Notes under the pieces: generated by a model | Seen by the model: only the letters and a program-made list of their open reading frames with translations | Database searches by the model: none | Told to the model about the DNA's origin: nothing | Program-made: the position numbers and the translations under genes | Shown here: positions 51,511 through 60,519 of the stretch, piece after piece | Layout: every line of letters begins with the position of its first letter | Numbering within the stretch: position 1 is the stretch's first letter | Source of the DNA: an uncultured Oscillospiraceae bacterium | GTDB taxonomy: Bacteria; Bacillota; Clostridia; Oscillospirales; Oscillospiraceae | Length of the DNA stretch: 64,000 nt | Direction: 5' to 3' | Assembly: GCA_934589225.1 (NCBI GenBank) | Contig: CAKTNS010000003.1 | Location: 1-64,000 of the forward strand

Positions 51511-52941
51511 TCACTCCTGGGAGGCAGGCAGCGCAATGGTCACCAGGGTGCCGCCACCCTCCGCATTTTCCAGGGTCAGGGTGCCGCCGTGGAGCTGGAC
51601 GATCTCGTCACAGACCGCCAGACCGATGCCGGTGCCCCGGGCCTTGGAGCTGCCCTTATAGAATTTCTTTTTCACCAGCGGCAGCTCATCCTCCGGAATG
51701 CCGGGGCCAAAGTCCCGGATACGGATCACGACCTGGTCATTTTCATAGGAAATGCTGGCTTCAATACGCTTGCCGTCCTTGCCGTGCTTGGCGGCATTGT
51801 CCAGGATGTTCAAAAACACCTGCCGCAGCCGCTTGGGGTCACAGGAGATTTCGGGAATGTCCTCGTCGTTATCCAGGTAATCCAGGGTAATGCCGTCCTG
51901 GGCCAGACGGCTGCCGTACATAAAGACGGTGTCCTCAAATTCGCTTCGGATGTCCGCCTGCTCCATGGTCAGGGTCATGCGGCCATCCTGTAGTCTTGTA
52001 AAGTCCAGCAGCTCCATGACCATTTCCGTCAGGCGCTTGGCCTCGGAGGAAATGATTTTCAGGCCCTGGGCCGTATCCGCGTCCAGGCTTTCGTCTGCCA
52101 GCAACGTCTCGCTCCAGCCGTTGATCACGGTCAGAGGGGTCCGCAGCTCATGGGAGAGCTGGGAAATAAACTCCGCCTGCATTTTCTCATTCTGGCTGAT
52201 TTTGACGGACATTTCATTGATGGTCTCCGCCAGGTCCGCGATCTCGTCATTGTATTTTGTTTTGATCTGGGCACCGTAGCTGCCGTTGGCGATGCGCCGT
52301 GCCTTCTCCGTGATCTGCTCCACCGGGGTCATGACGGAGCGGATGAAGAGAGAGCTTGTCAGCAGCACAATGGCCAGGGCCGCCGCCAGGACCCCCAGGC
52401 TCACAAAGGCAATGCCCACGATCTGGCTGTCCATCACCGCCGTGGAGGTCACGAACCGCAGCACACCGATCACCTGGCCGTTGCTGTAGATCATGGGGCT
52501 GCTGACCGCCATGATCCGCTCCCCGGTATCCGGGTCCCGCCCTACAAAGGGCTGGATGGAGCGGGTGGAAATGGCCTCCTGAATTTCCGGCGTTCTGGGA
52601 GACACCGCCGCCCAGCTGCCGTAGGAGGAGGCCACGATCTTCCCCCACTGGTCAATAAACTGCAGCTCCAGCTTTTCCCCTTTTTCAAAGGTCTCGGCAT
52701 AGGTGATGCAGGACTGATAGAAGGAATCATAGTCCTGCCCCATGTATTCTTTGAAAAACTCCGTGGTGCTGCGGGCCCGGTTTTGCAGGTCCGCATCCAT
52801 ATTCCGGTAGCAATAGGCGGCATAGGAGGCGGTAATGGCCGCCACGCAGACCATGCCCACCGCCGTAATGACCACGGTGATGTTGGTAAGCCAGCGTTTG
52901 TGCAGATTTCCGATTTTTTTGAATGTGATTGGAATTTTCAC
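51511..52941 (-). CDS. Membrane sensor histidine kinase (HAMP/HisKA)
   Basis: A 476-residue kinase: membrane helix 1 (about 18-42), an extracytoplasmic sensor domain (about 43-168), helix 2 (about 170-200), HAMP (about 200-255) and HisKA with the phospho-acceptor His in QLSHELRTPLTVIN near 265. HATPase follows, with N-box FLNILDNAAKHG near 385 and G-boxes RDFGPGIPE and GTGIGLAVCDEIV. The start is GTG, touching the regulator stop codon. The sensor domain is PAS/Cache-like in size. It works with the upstream OmpR-type regulator; the lipoprotein ahead may help sense. Confidence 0.94.
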   Translation of the reverse strand: MKIPITFKKIGNLHKRWLTNITVVITAVGMVCVAAITASYAAYCYRNMDADLQNRARSTTEFFKEYMGQDYDSFYQSCITYAETFEKGEKLELQFIDQWGKIVASSYGSWAAVSPRTPEIQEAISTRSIQPFVGRDPDTGERIMAVSSPMIYSNGQVIGVLRFVTSTAVMDSQIVGIAFVSLGVLAAALAIVLLTSSLFIRSVMTPVEQITEKARRIANGSYGAQIKTKYNDEIADLAETINEMSVKISQNEKMQAEFISQLSHELRTPLTVINGWSETLLADESLDADTAQGLKIISSEAKRLTEMVMELLDFTRLQDGRMTLTMEQADIRSEFEDTVFMYGSRLAQDGITLDYLDNDEDIPEISCDPKRLRQVFLNILDNAAKHGKDGKRIEASISYENDQVVIRIRDFGPGIPEDELPLVKKKFYKGSSKARGTGIGLAVCDEIVQLHGGTLTLENAEGGGTLVTIALPASQE

Positions 52942-53628
52942 TTACGCGCCCCACTTATAGCCCAAGCCCCAGACAGTGGTGATATAGGTGGGATTGGCCG
53001 TATCGTCCTCGATTTTAATACGCAGACGGCGAATGTTCACGTCTACGATCTTCAGTTCTCCGTCGTAATCCTTGCCCCATACCGCGGAAAGAATGTCCTC
53101 CCGGGAAAGAGCTCTGCCGGGATTTTGCATAAAGAGCTTCAAAATGGCGTACTCCACCTGGGTCAGGCGAATGCGGCTGCCGCTCTTTTCCAGGGTGTGA
53201 TTCCGGGTGTTCATGACGAAGGGGCCCTGGGTCAGCAGCTCCGGGCTGGCGGCGCTGTCCCCGCCGATGCGGCGGTAGAGGGCGTCAATGCGGGCGGTAA
53301 GCTCCGCCGGAGAGAAGGGCTTGGTCACATAGTCGTCAGCTCCCGTCATGAGGCCCGTGACCTTGTCCATTTCCTGGGTGCGGGCGGTGAGCATGATGAT
53401 GCCCATCTGCTTGTTGGTGGCCCGGATGCGGCGGCAAACCTCAAATCCATCGATGTCCGGCAGCATAATATCCAAAATCGCCACACCAATATCCGGGTTC
53501 TCCGCCAGACGGTCCAGGGCCGCCTGCCCCGTACCGGCTTCAACCACATCGTAGCCGGCCCGGCGAAGATTGATCACCACGAAATTGCGGATGTTCTCTT
53601 CATCTTCCAAAATCAAAACCTTTTTCAT
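52942..53628 (-). CDS. OmpR-family response regulator
   Basis: A 228-residue regulator. The receiver has EDEEN near residue 8, phospho-acceptor Asp53 in VAILDIMLPDIDG, and KPFSPAEL near 103. A winged-helix DNA-binding domain (about 130-228) has ALSREDILSAVWGKDY and the C-terminal YITTVWGLGYKWG signature. AGAGGTAGC precedes the ATG. It lies between the lipoprotein gene (12 bp upstream) and its kinase gene. Confidence 0.95.
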   Translation of the reverse strand: MKKVLILEDEENIRNFVVINLRRAGYDVVEAGTGQAALDRLAENPDIGVAILDIMLPDIDGFEVCRRIRATNKQMGIIMLTARTQEMDKVTGLMTGADDYVTKPFSPAELTARIDALYRRIGGDSAASPELLTQGPFVMNTRNHTLEKSGSRIRLTQVEYAILKLFMQNPGRALSREDILSAVWGKDYDGELKIVDVNIRRLRIKIEDDTANPTYITTVWGLGYKWGA

Positions 53629-53640
53629 ATGCTACCTCTT

Positions 53641-54966
53641 TTATCCTTCTTGTTTCCAGTCCGTACCGATCAGGCGGAAGGACTCGATCAGGTTTTCCTG
53701 GGTAATGCCGTTGACTCCGGAGCCCACCTCCAGTTTTCCGGCAAAAATCACGTTGTCACCGCTGTAAATGGGGAATCGGTTCTGCTCTGTGGCTAATTTT
53801 TCCCGGTCCTTTCCCGTGAAGGAATAGATGGAGAACAGGGCCACGGCAGAGGTGCCGGTCTCGTCCCACAAATAGAATGTATAGCCGCCGCTTTCCTTGG
53901 CCACCGCCAACCGCTCCACAGCCAGGGCATCCATTTTCAGCAGCAGATACCAGCCCCCGTCCACATTGTGGAAGGTAAAGGCCTTCTGAATTTCATAGCC
54001 TTCGGAATCGATGGCGTACCAGTATACCAGCTGCTGGGGCTTGGCATCGGCCTGATTGGGGGCCGGGCGAATTTCCATCAGGCTGGGCATTTCCATCACG
54101 CCGTCGTCATCAATATCCTCCATATAGAGGTAATAGTTCCGAAGGGTCTCCACGCTGTAGGAGAGCTTGCCGCCGCTGTTCAGATTGGTCAGGCTGCCAT
54201 TCTGAATGGTCAGCACGTCCGTTACGATGGCACTGTCATGGAAAACGCTGGAAATGTACAGGGCCGGCTCTCCGCTTTGCAGGCGGCTGACCTTGGTCCG
54301 CTTGATCTGGTCCACCCGCTGAGAAAGCCGCACTTCCTTGGAGCGGACCATAGCTGTATCTACATAGGAATAGACCACGGCGGAACCGTAGGAGGCCTCC
54401 GTATCCCCTTCCCGCAGCACCACCAGGTCTGCCTTTCCGTCGGAATCCATATCCGGGGTATAGAATTTGGCGTAAATGGTATTGATCAGCTGATTGCTCT
54501 GGCCGTCGGCAAAGGAAAATACTGCGGCGATGCGCATCATCTGGTCCCCCAGGCGGCGGCCCACCACCAGCTCACAGCCGGGCTTGCCGTCAATATCCAC
54601 ATAATCCACCTGCTCAAAGGCGGCGCCGTTCATCTGGATCATCTCCATCAGCACATAGCGCTGGTCCTCCGTCTCGTGGAAAATCAGTATTTTTAAGGGT
54701 TTTTCGGACTTTCCCTTGGCAAAAACCAGGTATTCCTGCCGTCCGTCCCCGTCCAGGTCCGCGCTTTGGACCGTTTGCTGATTGTCGCCATAGGTTGGGG
54801 AGGCAAAGGTCAGCCCCACCATGGCCTGCTCAATGGTGCTTTGCAGCAGGGTATATTCCTGGGCCCGCCGGGGAATCTGATACATATCCTCCACGGTGCG
54901 ATAGCCACAGCCGGACAGCAGCGAAGCGGCCGCCAAGAGACCCGCAATGATATTCTTTTTTTTCAA
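53641..54966 (-). CDS. Lipoprotein with Asp-rich propeller-like repeats
   Basis: A 441-residue lipoprotein. The start is TTG at 54966 with GGGAG upstream, giving KKKNIIAGLLAAASLLSGC as signal and lipobox; a longer reading from ATG at 55017 lacks a ribosome site and would put 17 residues before the signal. The mature protein has four calcium-loop-like motifs: DLDGDGRQEY, DIDGKPGCEL, DMDSDGKADL and DIDDDGVMEM. Their spacing suggests an FG-GAP/VCBS-like beta-propeller. Its own promoter and tight linkage to the regulator and kinase suggest a surface sensing unit. Function unproven. Confidence 0.82.
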   Translation of the reverse strand: MKKKNIIAGLLAAASLLSGCGYRTVEDMYQIPRRAQEYTLLQSTIEQAMVGLTFASPTYGDNQQTVQSADLDGDGRQEYLVFAKGKSEKPLKILIFHETEDQRYVLMEMIQMNGAAFEQVDYVDIDGKPGCELVVGRRLGDQMMRIAAVFSFADGQSNQLINTIYAKFYTPDMDSDGKADLVVLREGDTEASYGSAVVYSYVDTAMVRSKEVRLSQRVDQIKRTKVSRLQSGEPALYISSVFHDSAIVTDVLTIQNGSLTNLNSGGKLSYSVETLRNYYLYMEDIDDDGVMEMPSLMEIRPAPNQADAKPQQLVYWYAIDSEGYEIQKAFTFHNVDGGWYLLLKMDALAVERLAVAKESGGYTFYLWDETGTSAVALFSIYSFTGKDREKLATEQNRFPIYSGDNVIFAGKLEVGSGVNGITQENLIESFRLIGTDWKQEG

Positions 54967-54997
54967 GGCACCGGCTCCCTTCCGTTTGTCACAGAAT

Positions 54998-55025
54998 ATT
55001 ATAACACATTTTTCCAAAATGAAAA
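54998..55025 (-). promoter_or_regulatory. Internal promoter of lipoprotein-regulator-kinase group
   Basis: On the minus strand TTTTCA (55025-55020), 16 bp and TATAAT (55003-54998) with a TG extension (TGTTATAAT). It abuts the dnaE stop codon and would give the lipoprotein-to-pgsA segment separate expression. Confidence 0.65.
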
Positions 55026-55026
55026 G

Positions 55027-58000
55027 CTATTTTAGGACAACATTCCCTTCTCCCAGCACGCTTTGAAGCTCCCGGAGCATATTCTCCCGGAACTGGCAGG
55101 CCGTACCCCGGCGGACCCGGGTGTCCTCAAAGAACAGCACGGTTTTCTGGCTTCCCGGGAACATATTGAGAATGGCCTTGATCTTGGGATAGAGCTTTCC
55201 CTCCTCCGACGGCAGCCGGAGATACAGGGTGCTGGGGGGCGCCGGTCGGGGCTCCTGGGGCTGATTTTCAAAATCAGAAATGGGCCTTGCCCGGTTGACG
55301 ATGATCTGGGGCTCCTTGTCATCCCGAAGGGACAGTCGGCCCGTAACCACCACGGCGCTGTTCTCCCGGATGTAGCCGCCATATTGGCCGATGACGTTGG
55401 AAAAAACCAGCATTTCAATGGACGCCGTATCGTCTTCCAGGGTCACATAGGCCATCATGGAGTTATTCCTGGTGGTTTTGGTCTTGACCACCTGGATAAT
55501 GCCCGCCACGCTGACGATCTGATCGTCAGCATAGGGCCGGTCCTCCCGCATGAGCTCCGCAATGGGGACCACATGGGTGTTTTTAAGCAACCGGCGGTAA
55601 TCATCCATGGGGTGGCCGGAGAGATAGATGCCGGTGGTTTCCTTTTCCATGGACATGAGTTCAGCTCTTGAGTATTCCGGCCGTCTGGGGATCTCCATTT
55701 TTCCCGGGCCCTGATCCTGGTCCAGCATGGAAAACAGGCCCATCTGCCCTTCCAGGTTCCGTTTCCGGGAGGAGGCAATGGCATCCATCATGCCTTCGTA
55801 GGCACCAATCAGCTCGCTGCGGTGGTAGCCGAAGCAATCCATGGCTCCGCAGCGGATGAGATTTTCCACCGCCCGCTTATTGAGCTCTCCCTCGTCCATC
55901 CGCTCCAGAAAATCCTGCATGGACCTAAAGGGGCCGTCCTGTTCCCGCTTGGCCGCCATACTGCGGATCAGGCCTCTGCCGATGTTTTTAACGGCACCCA
56001 GTCCAAAGCGGATGCCCCTCTCCTCTACAGAGAAATGGTCCTGGGAGTGGTTGATATCAGGGCTTAAAAGGGCAATGCCCAGCTCCTTGCACTCGGCAAT
56101 ATAGGTAGAGATTTTCACCGCCGAATCCAGCACGGAGGTCATGAGGGCCGCCATATACTGCCGGGGGTAGTGGCATTTAAGGTAAGCGGTCTGATAGGCC
56201 ACCACCGCATAGCATACGGCGTGGGATTTATTGAAGGCGTAGTTGGCAAAATCCACGATCTCGTCATAGATGGACTGGGCCGCGGCCTCGGAAACACCCT
56301 TGGCAATGGCACCGGAAATGCCCTGCTGATTGTCTCCGTAAACAAAGACCTTCCGCTCCTCCTCGATGACCTTCATCTTCTTTTTGGAGATGGCCCGGCG
56401 AATGTTGTCCGCCTGGCCCATGGTATAGCCGCCCAAAGCCCTGAAAATCTCAATGACCTGCTCCTGATAGACAATGCAGCCGTAGGTCACCCGGAGGATG
56501 GGCTCTAACAAGGGCGTTTTGTAGGTCACCTTGGAGGCATCCAGCTTGTTGGCAACGAATCTGGGAATGGAATCCATGGGGCCCGGACGATACAGGGCCA
56601 CGATGGCGGTAATATCTTCAATGGAGCTGGGCTTCATGCTGATGCACACGCCGGTCATACCGGCGGACTCCATCTGGAACACGCCCTGGGTCTTGCCTTC
56701 GGAGAGCATAGCGAAAGTCTCCGGGTCGTTGTCCGGGATATTGGCCATGGAGAAGGAGGGTTCCTTCTGCCGGATCTGCTCCTCCGCGTCCTGGATCACC
56801 GTCAGGTTCCGCAGGCCCAGGAAGTCCATTTTGAGAAGGCCCAGCTCCTCAATGGTGGTCATGGTATACTGGGTGACCACCGTATCATCGTTTTTAGACA
56901 GGGGCACATAGCTGCACACCGGCTTTGCGGTGATCACCACACCGGCGGCATGGGTGGAGGAGTTGCGGGGCATGCCCTCCAGGCGCATGGCAATGTCCAC
57001 CAGCTTGTGGACCCGCTCATCCCCGTTGTAAAGCTCCCGGAATTTGGGAGATTCTTCCAGTGCGGATTTTAAGGTCACATGAGGTCCGGCGGGCACCAGC
57101 TTGGCCACCACATCGGTCTCGGCAAAGGTGAAGTTCAGAACCCGGCCCACGTCCCGGATGGCGCCCCGGGCGGCCATGGTGCCGAAGGTCACGATCTGGG
57201 CCACATGGTCCGCGCCGTACTTTCTGTAAACGTAGTCGATGACCTCGCCCCGGCGCTCCTGGCAGAAGTCCGTATCGAAATCCGGCATGCTGACCCGTTC
57301 CGGGTTCAGGAAACGTTCAAAAATCAGGCCGTATTTCATGGGGTCCACTTCGGTAATGTGGATGCAGTAGGCCACAATGGAGCCTGCGCCGGAACCACGG
57401 CCGGGGCCCACGGGGATGCCTGCCTCCTTGGCGTAGTGGATAAAGTCCCAGACGATGAGGTAATAGTTCACATAGCCCATGGAGCTGATGACGCTGATCT
57501 CATACTCCATCCGCTCTCTGTATTCCTTGGGGGCCTGGGGGTATCGCTCCCGGAAGCCCTCGTCACAGAGCTTTCGGAAGTATTCCTCATTGGTGTATCC
57601 CTCCGGCACCGGGAAGGCCGGAAGATGATAGTCGTGGAAGGTAAATTCCACATTGCACATTTCCGCGATCTTCGCCGTATTCTCAAAGGCCTCGTCGCAG
57701 CCGGGAAACAGGGCGCGGAGCTCTTCCTCGCTTTTAAGATAGAACTCCTGAGTTTCAAACCGCATCCGGTTCAGGTCGTCCATGGTCTTTCCGGTTTGGA
57801 TACACAGCAGGATGTCCTGCACGTCCGCGTCCTCTTTCCGGAGGTAATGGGCATCGTTGGTCACCACCAGCGGCAGTCCCGTCTCCCGGGCCAGCCGCAT
57901 GAGCCCCTGGTTCACCGGGCGCTGGGTGGCAATGCCGTGGTCCTGGAGCTCTAAGTAGAACCGGTCCGGCCCAAAAATCCGGGAAAGCTCCTGGGCAAAG

Positions 58001-58467
58001 CGTTTTGCCCGGTCGTAATCTTCATCCAGAAGGGCCTGGGGAATGGCGCCGCCCAGGCAGGCGGACAGGGCGATGAGGCCCTCGTGGTGGGCCTCCAGCA
58101 GCTCCAGGTCCACCCGGGGCTTGCCGTAAAATCCATGCAAAAAGGCCTCGGAAACCAGGTAACACAGGTTTTCGTAGCCCGTTCTGTTTTCACACAGCAG
58201 CACCAGATGATAGGGGTCATTGTCAATACCGTGAATGCGGTCCGACATCCGGCGGCGGGCCATATAGACCTCGCACCCGATAATGGGCTTGACCCCGGCG
58301 GCCTTGGCGGCCTTGTAGAAATCAATGCAGCCGTACATAACGCCGTGGTCCGTCAGGGCAATGGCGCTCTGGCCCAGCTCCTTCACCCGGTCCATCATGC
58401 CGTCAATGCGGCAGGCTCCATCCAGAAGGCTGTATTCACTATGGACATGCAGATGTACAAAGCTCAT
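55027..58467 (-). CDS. dnaE: DNA polymerase III subunit alpha (DnaE)
   Basis: A 1146-residue C-family replicative polymerase. The PHP domain begins HLHVHSEYSLLDGACRI and contains LTDHGVMYG. The palm carries the catalytic aspartates in VSMPDFDTDFCQERR near residue 395, after GPGRGSGAGSIVAY. The fingers have GMPRNSSTHAAGVVI, and helix-hairpin-helix and OB domains occupy the C-terminal third. Gram-positive DnaE usually extends primers before PolC takes over; PolC is not visible here. AAGGAGG precedes the ATG, one base after whiA. Confidence 0.97.
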   Translation of the reverse strand: MSFVHLHVHSEYSLLDGACRIDGMMDRVKELGQSAIALTDHGVMYGCIDFYKAAKAAGVKPIIGCEVYMARRRMSDRIHGIDNDPYHLVLLCENRTGYENLCYLVSEAFLHGFYGKPRVDLELLEAHHEGLIALSACLGGAIPQALLDEDYDRAKRFAQELSRIFGPDRFYLELQDHGIATQRPVNQGLMRLARETGLPLVVTNDAHYLRKEDADVQDILLCIQTGKTMDDLNRMRFETQEFYLKSEEELRALFPGCDEAFENTAKIAEMCNVEFTFHDYHLPAFPVPEGYTNEEYFRKLCDEGFRERYPQAPKEYRERMEYEISVISSMGYVNYYLIVWDFIHYAKEAGIPVGPGRGSGAGSIVAYCIHITEVDPMKYGLIFERFLNPERVSMPDFDTDFCQERRGEVIDYVYRKYGADHVAQIVTFGTMAARGAIRDVGRVLNFTFAETDVVAKLVPAGPHVTLKSALEESPKFRELYNGDERVHKLVDIAMRLEGMPRNSSTHAAGVVITAKPVCSYVPLSKNDDTVVTQYTMTTIEELGLLKMDFLGLRNLTVIQDAEEQIRQKEPSFSMANIPDNDPETFAMLSEGKTQGVFQMESAGMTGVCISMKPSSIEDITAIVALYRPGPMDSIPRFVANKLDASKVTYKTPLLEPILRVTYGCIVYQEQVIEIFRALGGYTMGQADNIRRAISKKKMKVIEEERKVFVYGDNQQGISGAIAKGVSEAAAQSIYDEIVDFANYAFNKSHAVCYAVVAYQTAYLKCHYPRQYMAALMTSVLDSAVKISTYIAECKELGIALLSPDINHSQDHFSVEERGIRFGLGAVKNIGRGLIRSMAAKREQDGPFRSMQDFLERMDEGELNKRAVENLIRCGAMDCFGYHRSELIGAYEGMMDAIASSRKRNLEGQMGLFSMLDQDQGPGKMEIPRRPEYSRAELMSMEKETTGIYLSGHPMDDYRRLLKNTHVVPIAELMREDRPYADDQIVSVAGIIQVVKTKTTRNNSMMAYVTLEDDTASIEMLVFSNVIGQYGGYIRENSAVVVTGRLSLRDDKEPQIIVNRARPISDFENQPQEPRPAPPSTLYLRLPSEEGKLYPKIKAILNMFPGSQKTVLFFEDTRVRRGTACQFRENMLRELQSVLGEGNVVLK

Positions 58468-58468
58468 G

Positions 58469-59374
58469 TTACGCCTCCTTGGAAAGCTGCACGATGCGCT
58501 GCAGACGGTGATTCATGGCGGGCTTGGTGATAGACGGCTCCATCATGGCCGCCAGCTCTGACAGGGATGCCTCGGGGTTTGCCTCCCGGGCCTGGGCCGC
58601 CTGACGAAGCTTCTCCGGCAGCTGTTCCAGAAGCCCCCGGTCCCGCAGCAGGCGGATGGCCACCAACTGCTCCTGGGCGGCCTCCACCACCTTGGAGGTA
58701 TTGGCATCGTCACAGTTGCAGCAGCGGTTCACCTGGTTATTGAGCTCTTTTTCAAGCTTTGCCTCCATAATGCCCATGGCAGCCACTGGTGCCCCCAGAA
58801 AGGTGAGAAAATCGGAGATCAGGTCGCTCTGTTTAAGATAGAGCACCTGGGCCCCGGACCGGGCGGCGGTTTTGGGGTAGAAGCCCATGGTCTCATGGAG
58901 CAGCATATAGCATTCTCTGGCAACGCTCTGATGGGTGGTGGTAAATTCCAGATGGTAGGCCTTGGCCGGATGGGTCACGCTGCCCCCAGCGAGAAAGGCC
59001 CCCCGGAGGAAGGCCTCTTTGCAGTCGTCTTCCTCCACCACCGCCAGATTGATGTGCAGGGACAACGTATCCCCGGGGGTAAAGCCGAAGGACTCCATGA
59101 TCACCCGGATTTTTTCCGGCGCGGTGATCCAGTAGGACAGCTTCCCCTGGGTACCCTCCTCCGGCAGCTGGTCAAAGGTCAGGCCGAAGGCCTTGCGGAA
59201 CAGCTTGGGAAGCAGTCGGCCAAAGTCCTGGCTCTCGGTGATGATCTTAATGCACCGGTCCTGAAAGCTGTTGCAAAACAGCAGGATGCCGAAGCATTCC
59301 GCCAGGGCACAATCCGCGCGCTGGGGAACTTCCCGGCATATTTCCGCCTTTGCGGCGGCAGAAAAGGACTGCAT
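58469..59374 (-). CDS. whiA: DNA-binding protein WhiA
   Basis: A 301-residue protein with an N-terminal LAGLIDADG homing-endonuclease-like domain (ALAECFGILLF near residue 28, GAFLAGGSVTHPAKAYHLEF near 120). A C-terminal helix-turn-helix (about 215-300) includes NPEASLSELAAMMEPSITKPAMNHRLQRI. WhiA links chromosome segregation and division in Gram-positives and controls sporulation genes in Streptomyces. The ATG at 59374 follows GAGGGGG. It sits directly between murB and dnaE; the usual rapZ and yvcK genes are not between murB and whiA here. Confidence 0.95.
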   Translation of the reverse strand: MQSFSAAAKAEICREVPQRADCALAECFGILLFCNSFQDRCIKIITESQDFGRLLPKLFRKAFGLTFDQLPEEGTQGKLSYWITAPEKIRVIMESFGFTPGDTLSLHINLAVVEEDDCKEAFLRGAFLAGGSVTHPAKAYHLEFTTTHQSVARECYMLLHETMGFYPKTAARSGAQVLYLKQSDLISDFLTFLGAPVAAMGIMEAKLEKELNNQVNRCCNCDDANTSKVVEAAQEQLVAIRLLRDRGLLEQLPEKLRQAAQAREANPEASLSELAAMMEPSITKPAMNHRLQRIVQLSKEA

Positions 59375-59388
59375 GGTTCCCCCTCTTT

Positions 59389-60303
59389 CTATTTCCAAAT
59401 ACGAACTTCCGGCTCCAACGTAATACCGGAATTGGTCTTGACTTTCTGGGCCACCTCATGTAGCAGCTGCCGGACCTGGGCGGCGGTGGCATGCCCCAGA
59501 TTCACGGCAAAGCCCGCGTGTTTTTCGGAAATGGCGGCATCCCCCACCCGGTAGCCCTTGAGCCCCGCTTGGTCGATCAATGCCGCGGCATAGCCCTGGG
59601 CGGGACGCTTAAAGGCAGACCCGGCAGAGGGCAGGTTCAGGGGCTGGGAGGCCAGGCGCTTGGCCTGCAGCTGCTTCATATAATTCCGGATTCTCTCCGG
59701 GTCCTCCGGGGTCAGCCGGAAGGTAGCGCTGACTACGATTTCCCCGGTGTCCTCCAGGGCGCTATGGCGGTAGGAAAAGTCCAGTTCTTGGGCGGAAACG
59801 GTTCTGATGTTCCCGTCCCCGTCCATGACCTCCGCTGACACACAGACCCGGGAAATATCCGAGCCGTAGGCCCCGGCGTTCATGTAAACGCCGCCCCCTA
59901 CAGTACCCGGGATGCCGTGGGCAAATTCCAGCCCGGAAAGGCCGTTTTTTGCGGCAAAGACGGCGGCTCTGGCCATGGTCACACCGGCATAGACCTGCAG
60001 GCAATGGCCCTCCAGCAGCCCCATCCCGTCCAGGCAGTCCTTCAGGCAAATCACAAGCCCCCGGACCCCCTCGTCCGGTGCCAGAACGTTGGTTCCTGCT
60101 CCTAGGATAACGGGTTTGCAGTCCAATAAAACGGACTTATTTAAAAGCAGTCCCAGCTGCTCCGGGTTCTCGGGAAATGCCATGACCTCCGCGGGGCCGC
60201 CGATACGGAAGGAGGTATGTTTTTCCAGGGGTTCCCAAAAGCGCAGGGAGATTTCTGGATAGATTTCTTTGGTTTTTTGCTGAAAATCAGTTAATTCAGT
60301 CAT
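59389..60303 (-). CDS. murB: UDP-N-acetylenolpyruvoylglucosamine reductase MurB
   Basis: A 304-residue flavoenzyme reducing UDP-GlcNAc-enolpyruvate to UDP-MurNAc. The FAD-binding segments are HTSFRIGGPAEVMAFP, GAGTNVLAPDEG and HGIPGTVGGGVYMNAGAYG. The catalytic C-terminal domain has LPSAGSAFKRP (proton-donor Ser) and EKHAGFAVNLG; the layout is type II MurB. The ATG at 60303 has GGAGG upstream; a 70-codon in-frame extension runs through the promoter and repeats and is rejected. First gene of the long minus-strand run, behind its own promoter. Confidence 0.96.
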   Translation of the reverse strand: MTELTDFQQKTKEIYPEISLRFWEPLEKHTSFRIGGPAEVMAFPENPEQLGLLLNKSVLLDCKPVILGAGTNVLAPDEGVRGLVICLKDCLDGMGLLEGHCLQVYAGVTMARAAVFAAKNGLSGLEFAHGIPGTVGGGVYMNAGAYGSDISRVCVSAEVMDGDGNIRTVSAQELDFSYRHSALEDTGEIVVSATFRLTPEDPERIRNYMKQLQAKRLASQPLNLPSAGSAFKRPAQGYAAALIDQAGLKGYRVGDAAISEKHAGFAVNLGHATAAQVRQLLHEVAQKVKTNSGITLEPEVRIWK

Positions 60304-60331
60304 AAACGCCTCCGGGTGTAAACTCTTATAC

Positions 60332-60360
60332 AGTATACCACAATTTTCATGATTATGCAA
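60332..60360 (-). promoter_or_regulatory. Promoter of murB-whiA-dnaE
   Basis: On the minus strand TTGCAT (60360-60355), 17 bp and TATACT (60337-60332), 29 bp before the murB ATG. The repeat region begins about 50 bp further upstream. Confidence 0.8.
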
Positions 60361-60407
60361 TGAGGATTTCTGCCCAGTCTGGGTAAGGGTGCAGCATAAC
60401 AAATGCC

Positions 60408-60484
60408 GGTGTACCACGTTCCCGGCCTGGCGGCTGCAATCAAAACCTGTATGGTTGAATGGAACCCCTGCAACGTGGTACACC
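60408..60484. repeat. Palindromic element with 13-bp terminal inverted repeats
   Basis: Perfect 13-bp inverted repeats GGTGTACCACGTT (60408-60420) and AACGTGGTACACC (60472-60484) enclose about 51 bp with no coding sense. A third partial copy of the arm, GTACCACGTT, occurs at 61024-61033. This looks like a small non-autonomous repeat unit. Confidence 0.7.
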
Positions 60485-60489
60485 CCACT

Positions 60490-60513
60490 GTAGCGGCGGC
60501 AATCTGCCGCCAC
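60490..60513 (+). repeat. GC hairpin repeat, copy 1
   Basis: TGTAG followed by GGCGGCA (60495-60501), ATC, TGCCGCC (60505-60511). It is an inverted relative of the hairpin at 60916-60940; the two face each other across the MITE-like elements. Confidence 0.6.
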
Positions 60514-60519
60514 CCGGCC

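Noticed and set aside
52150..53796. A 548-codon plus-strand frame opposite the kinase and regulator genes
   Set aside because: Antisense shadow of two clear signalling genes, with repetitive His/Gly/Asp composition.
59389..60513. Longer MurB starting 70 codons upstream
   Set aside because: The extension would run through the promoter and repeat-like sequence, and has no ribosome site. The internal ATG has GGAGG.
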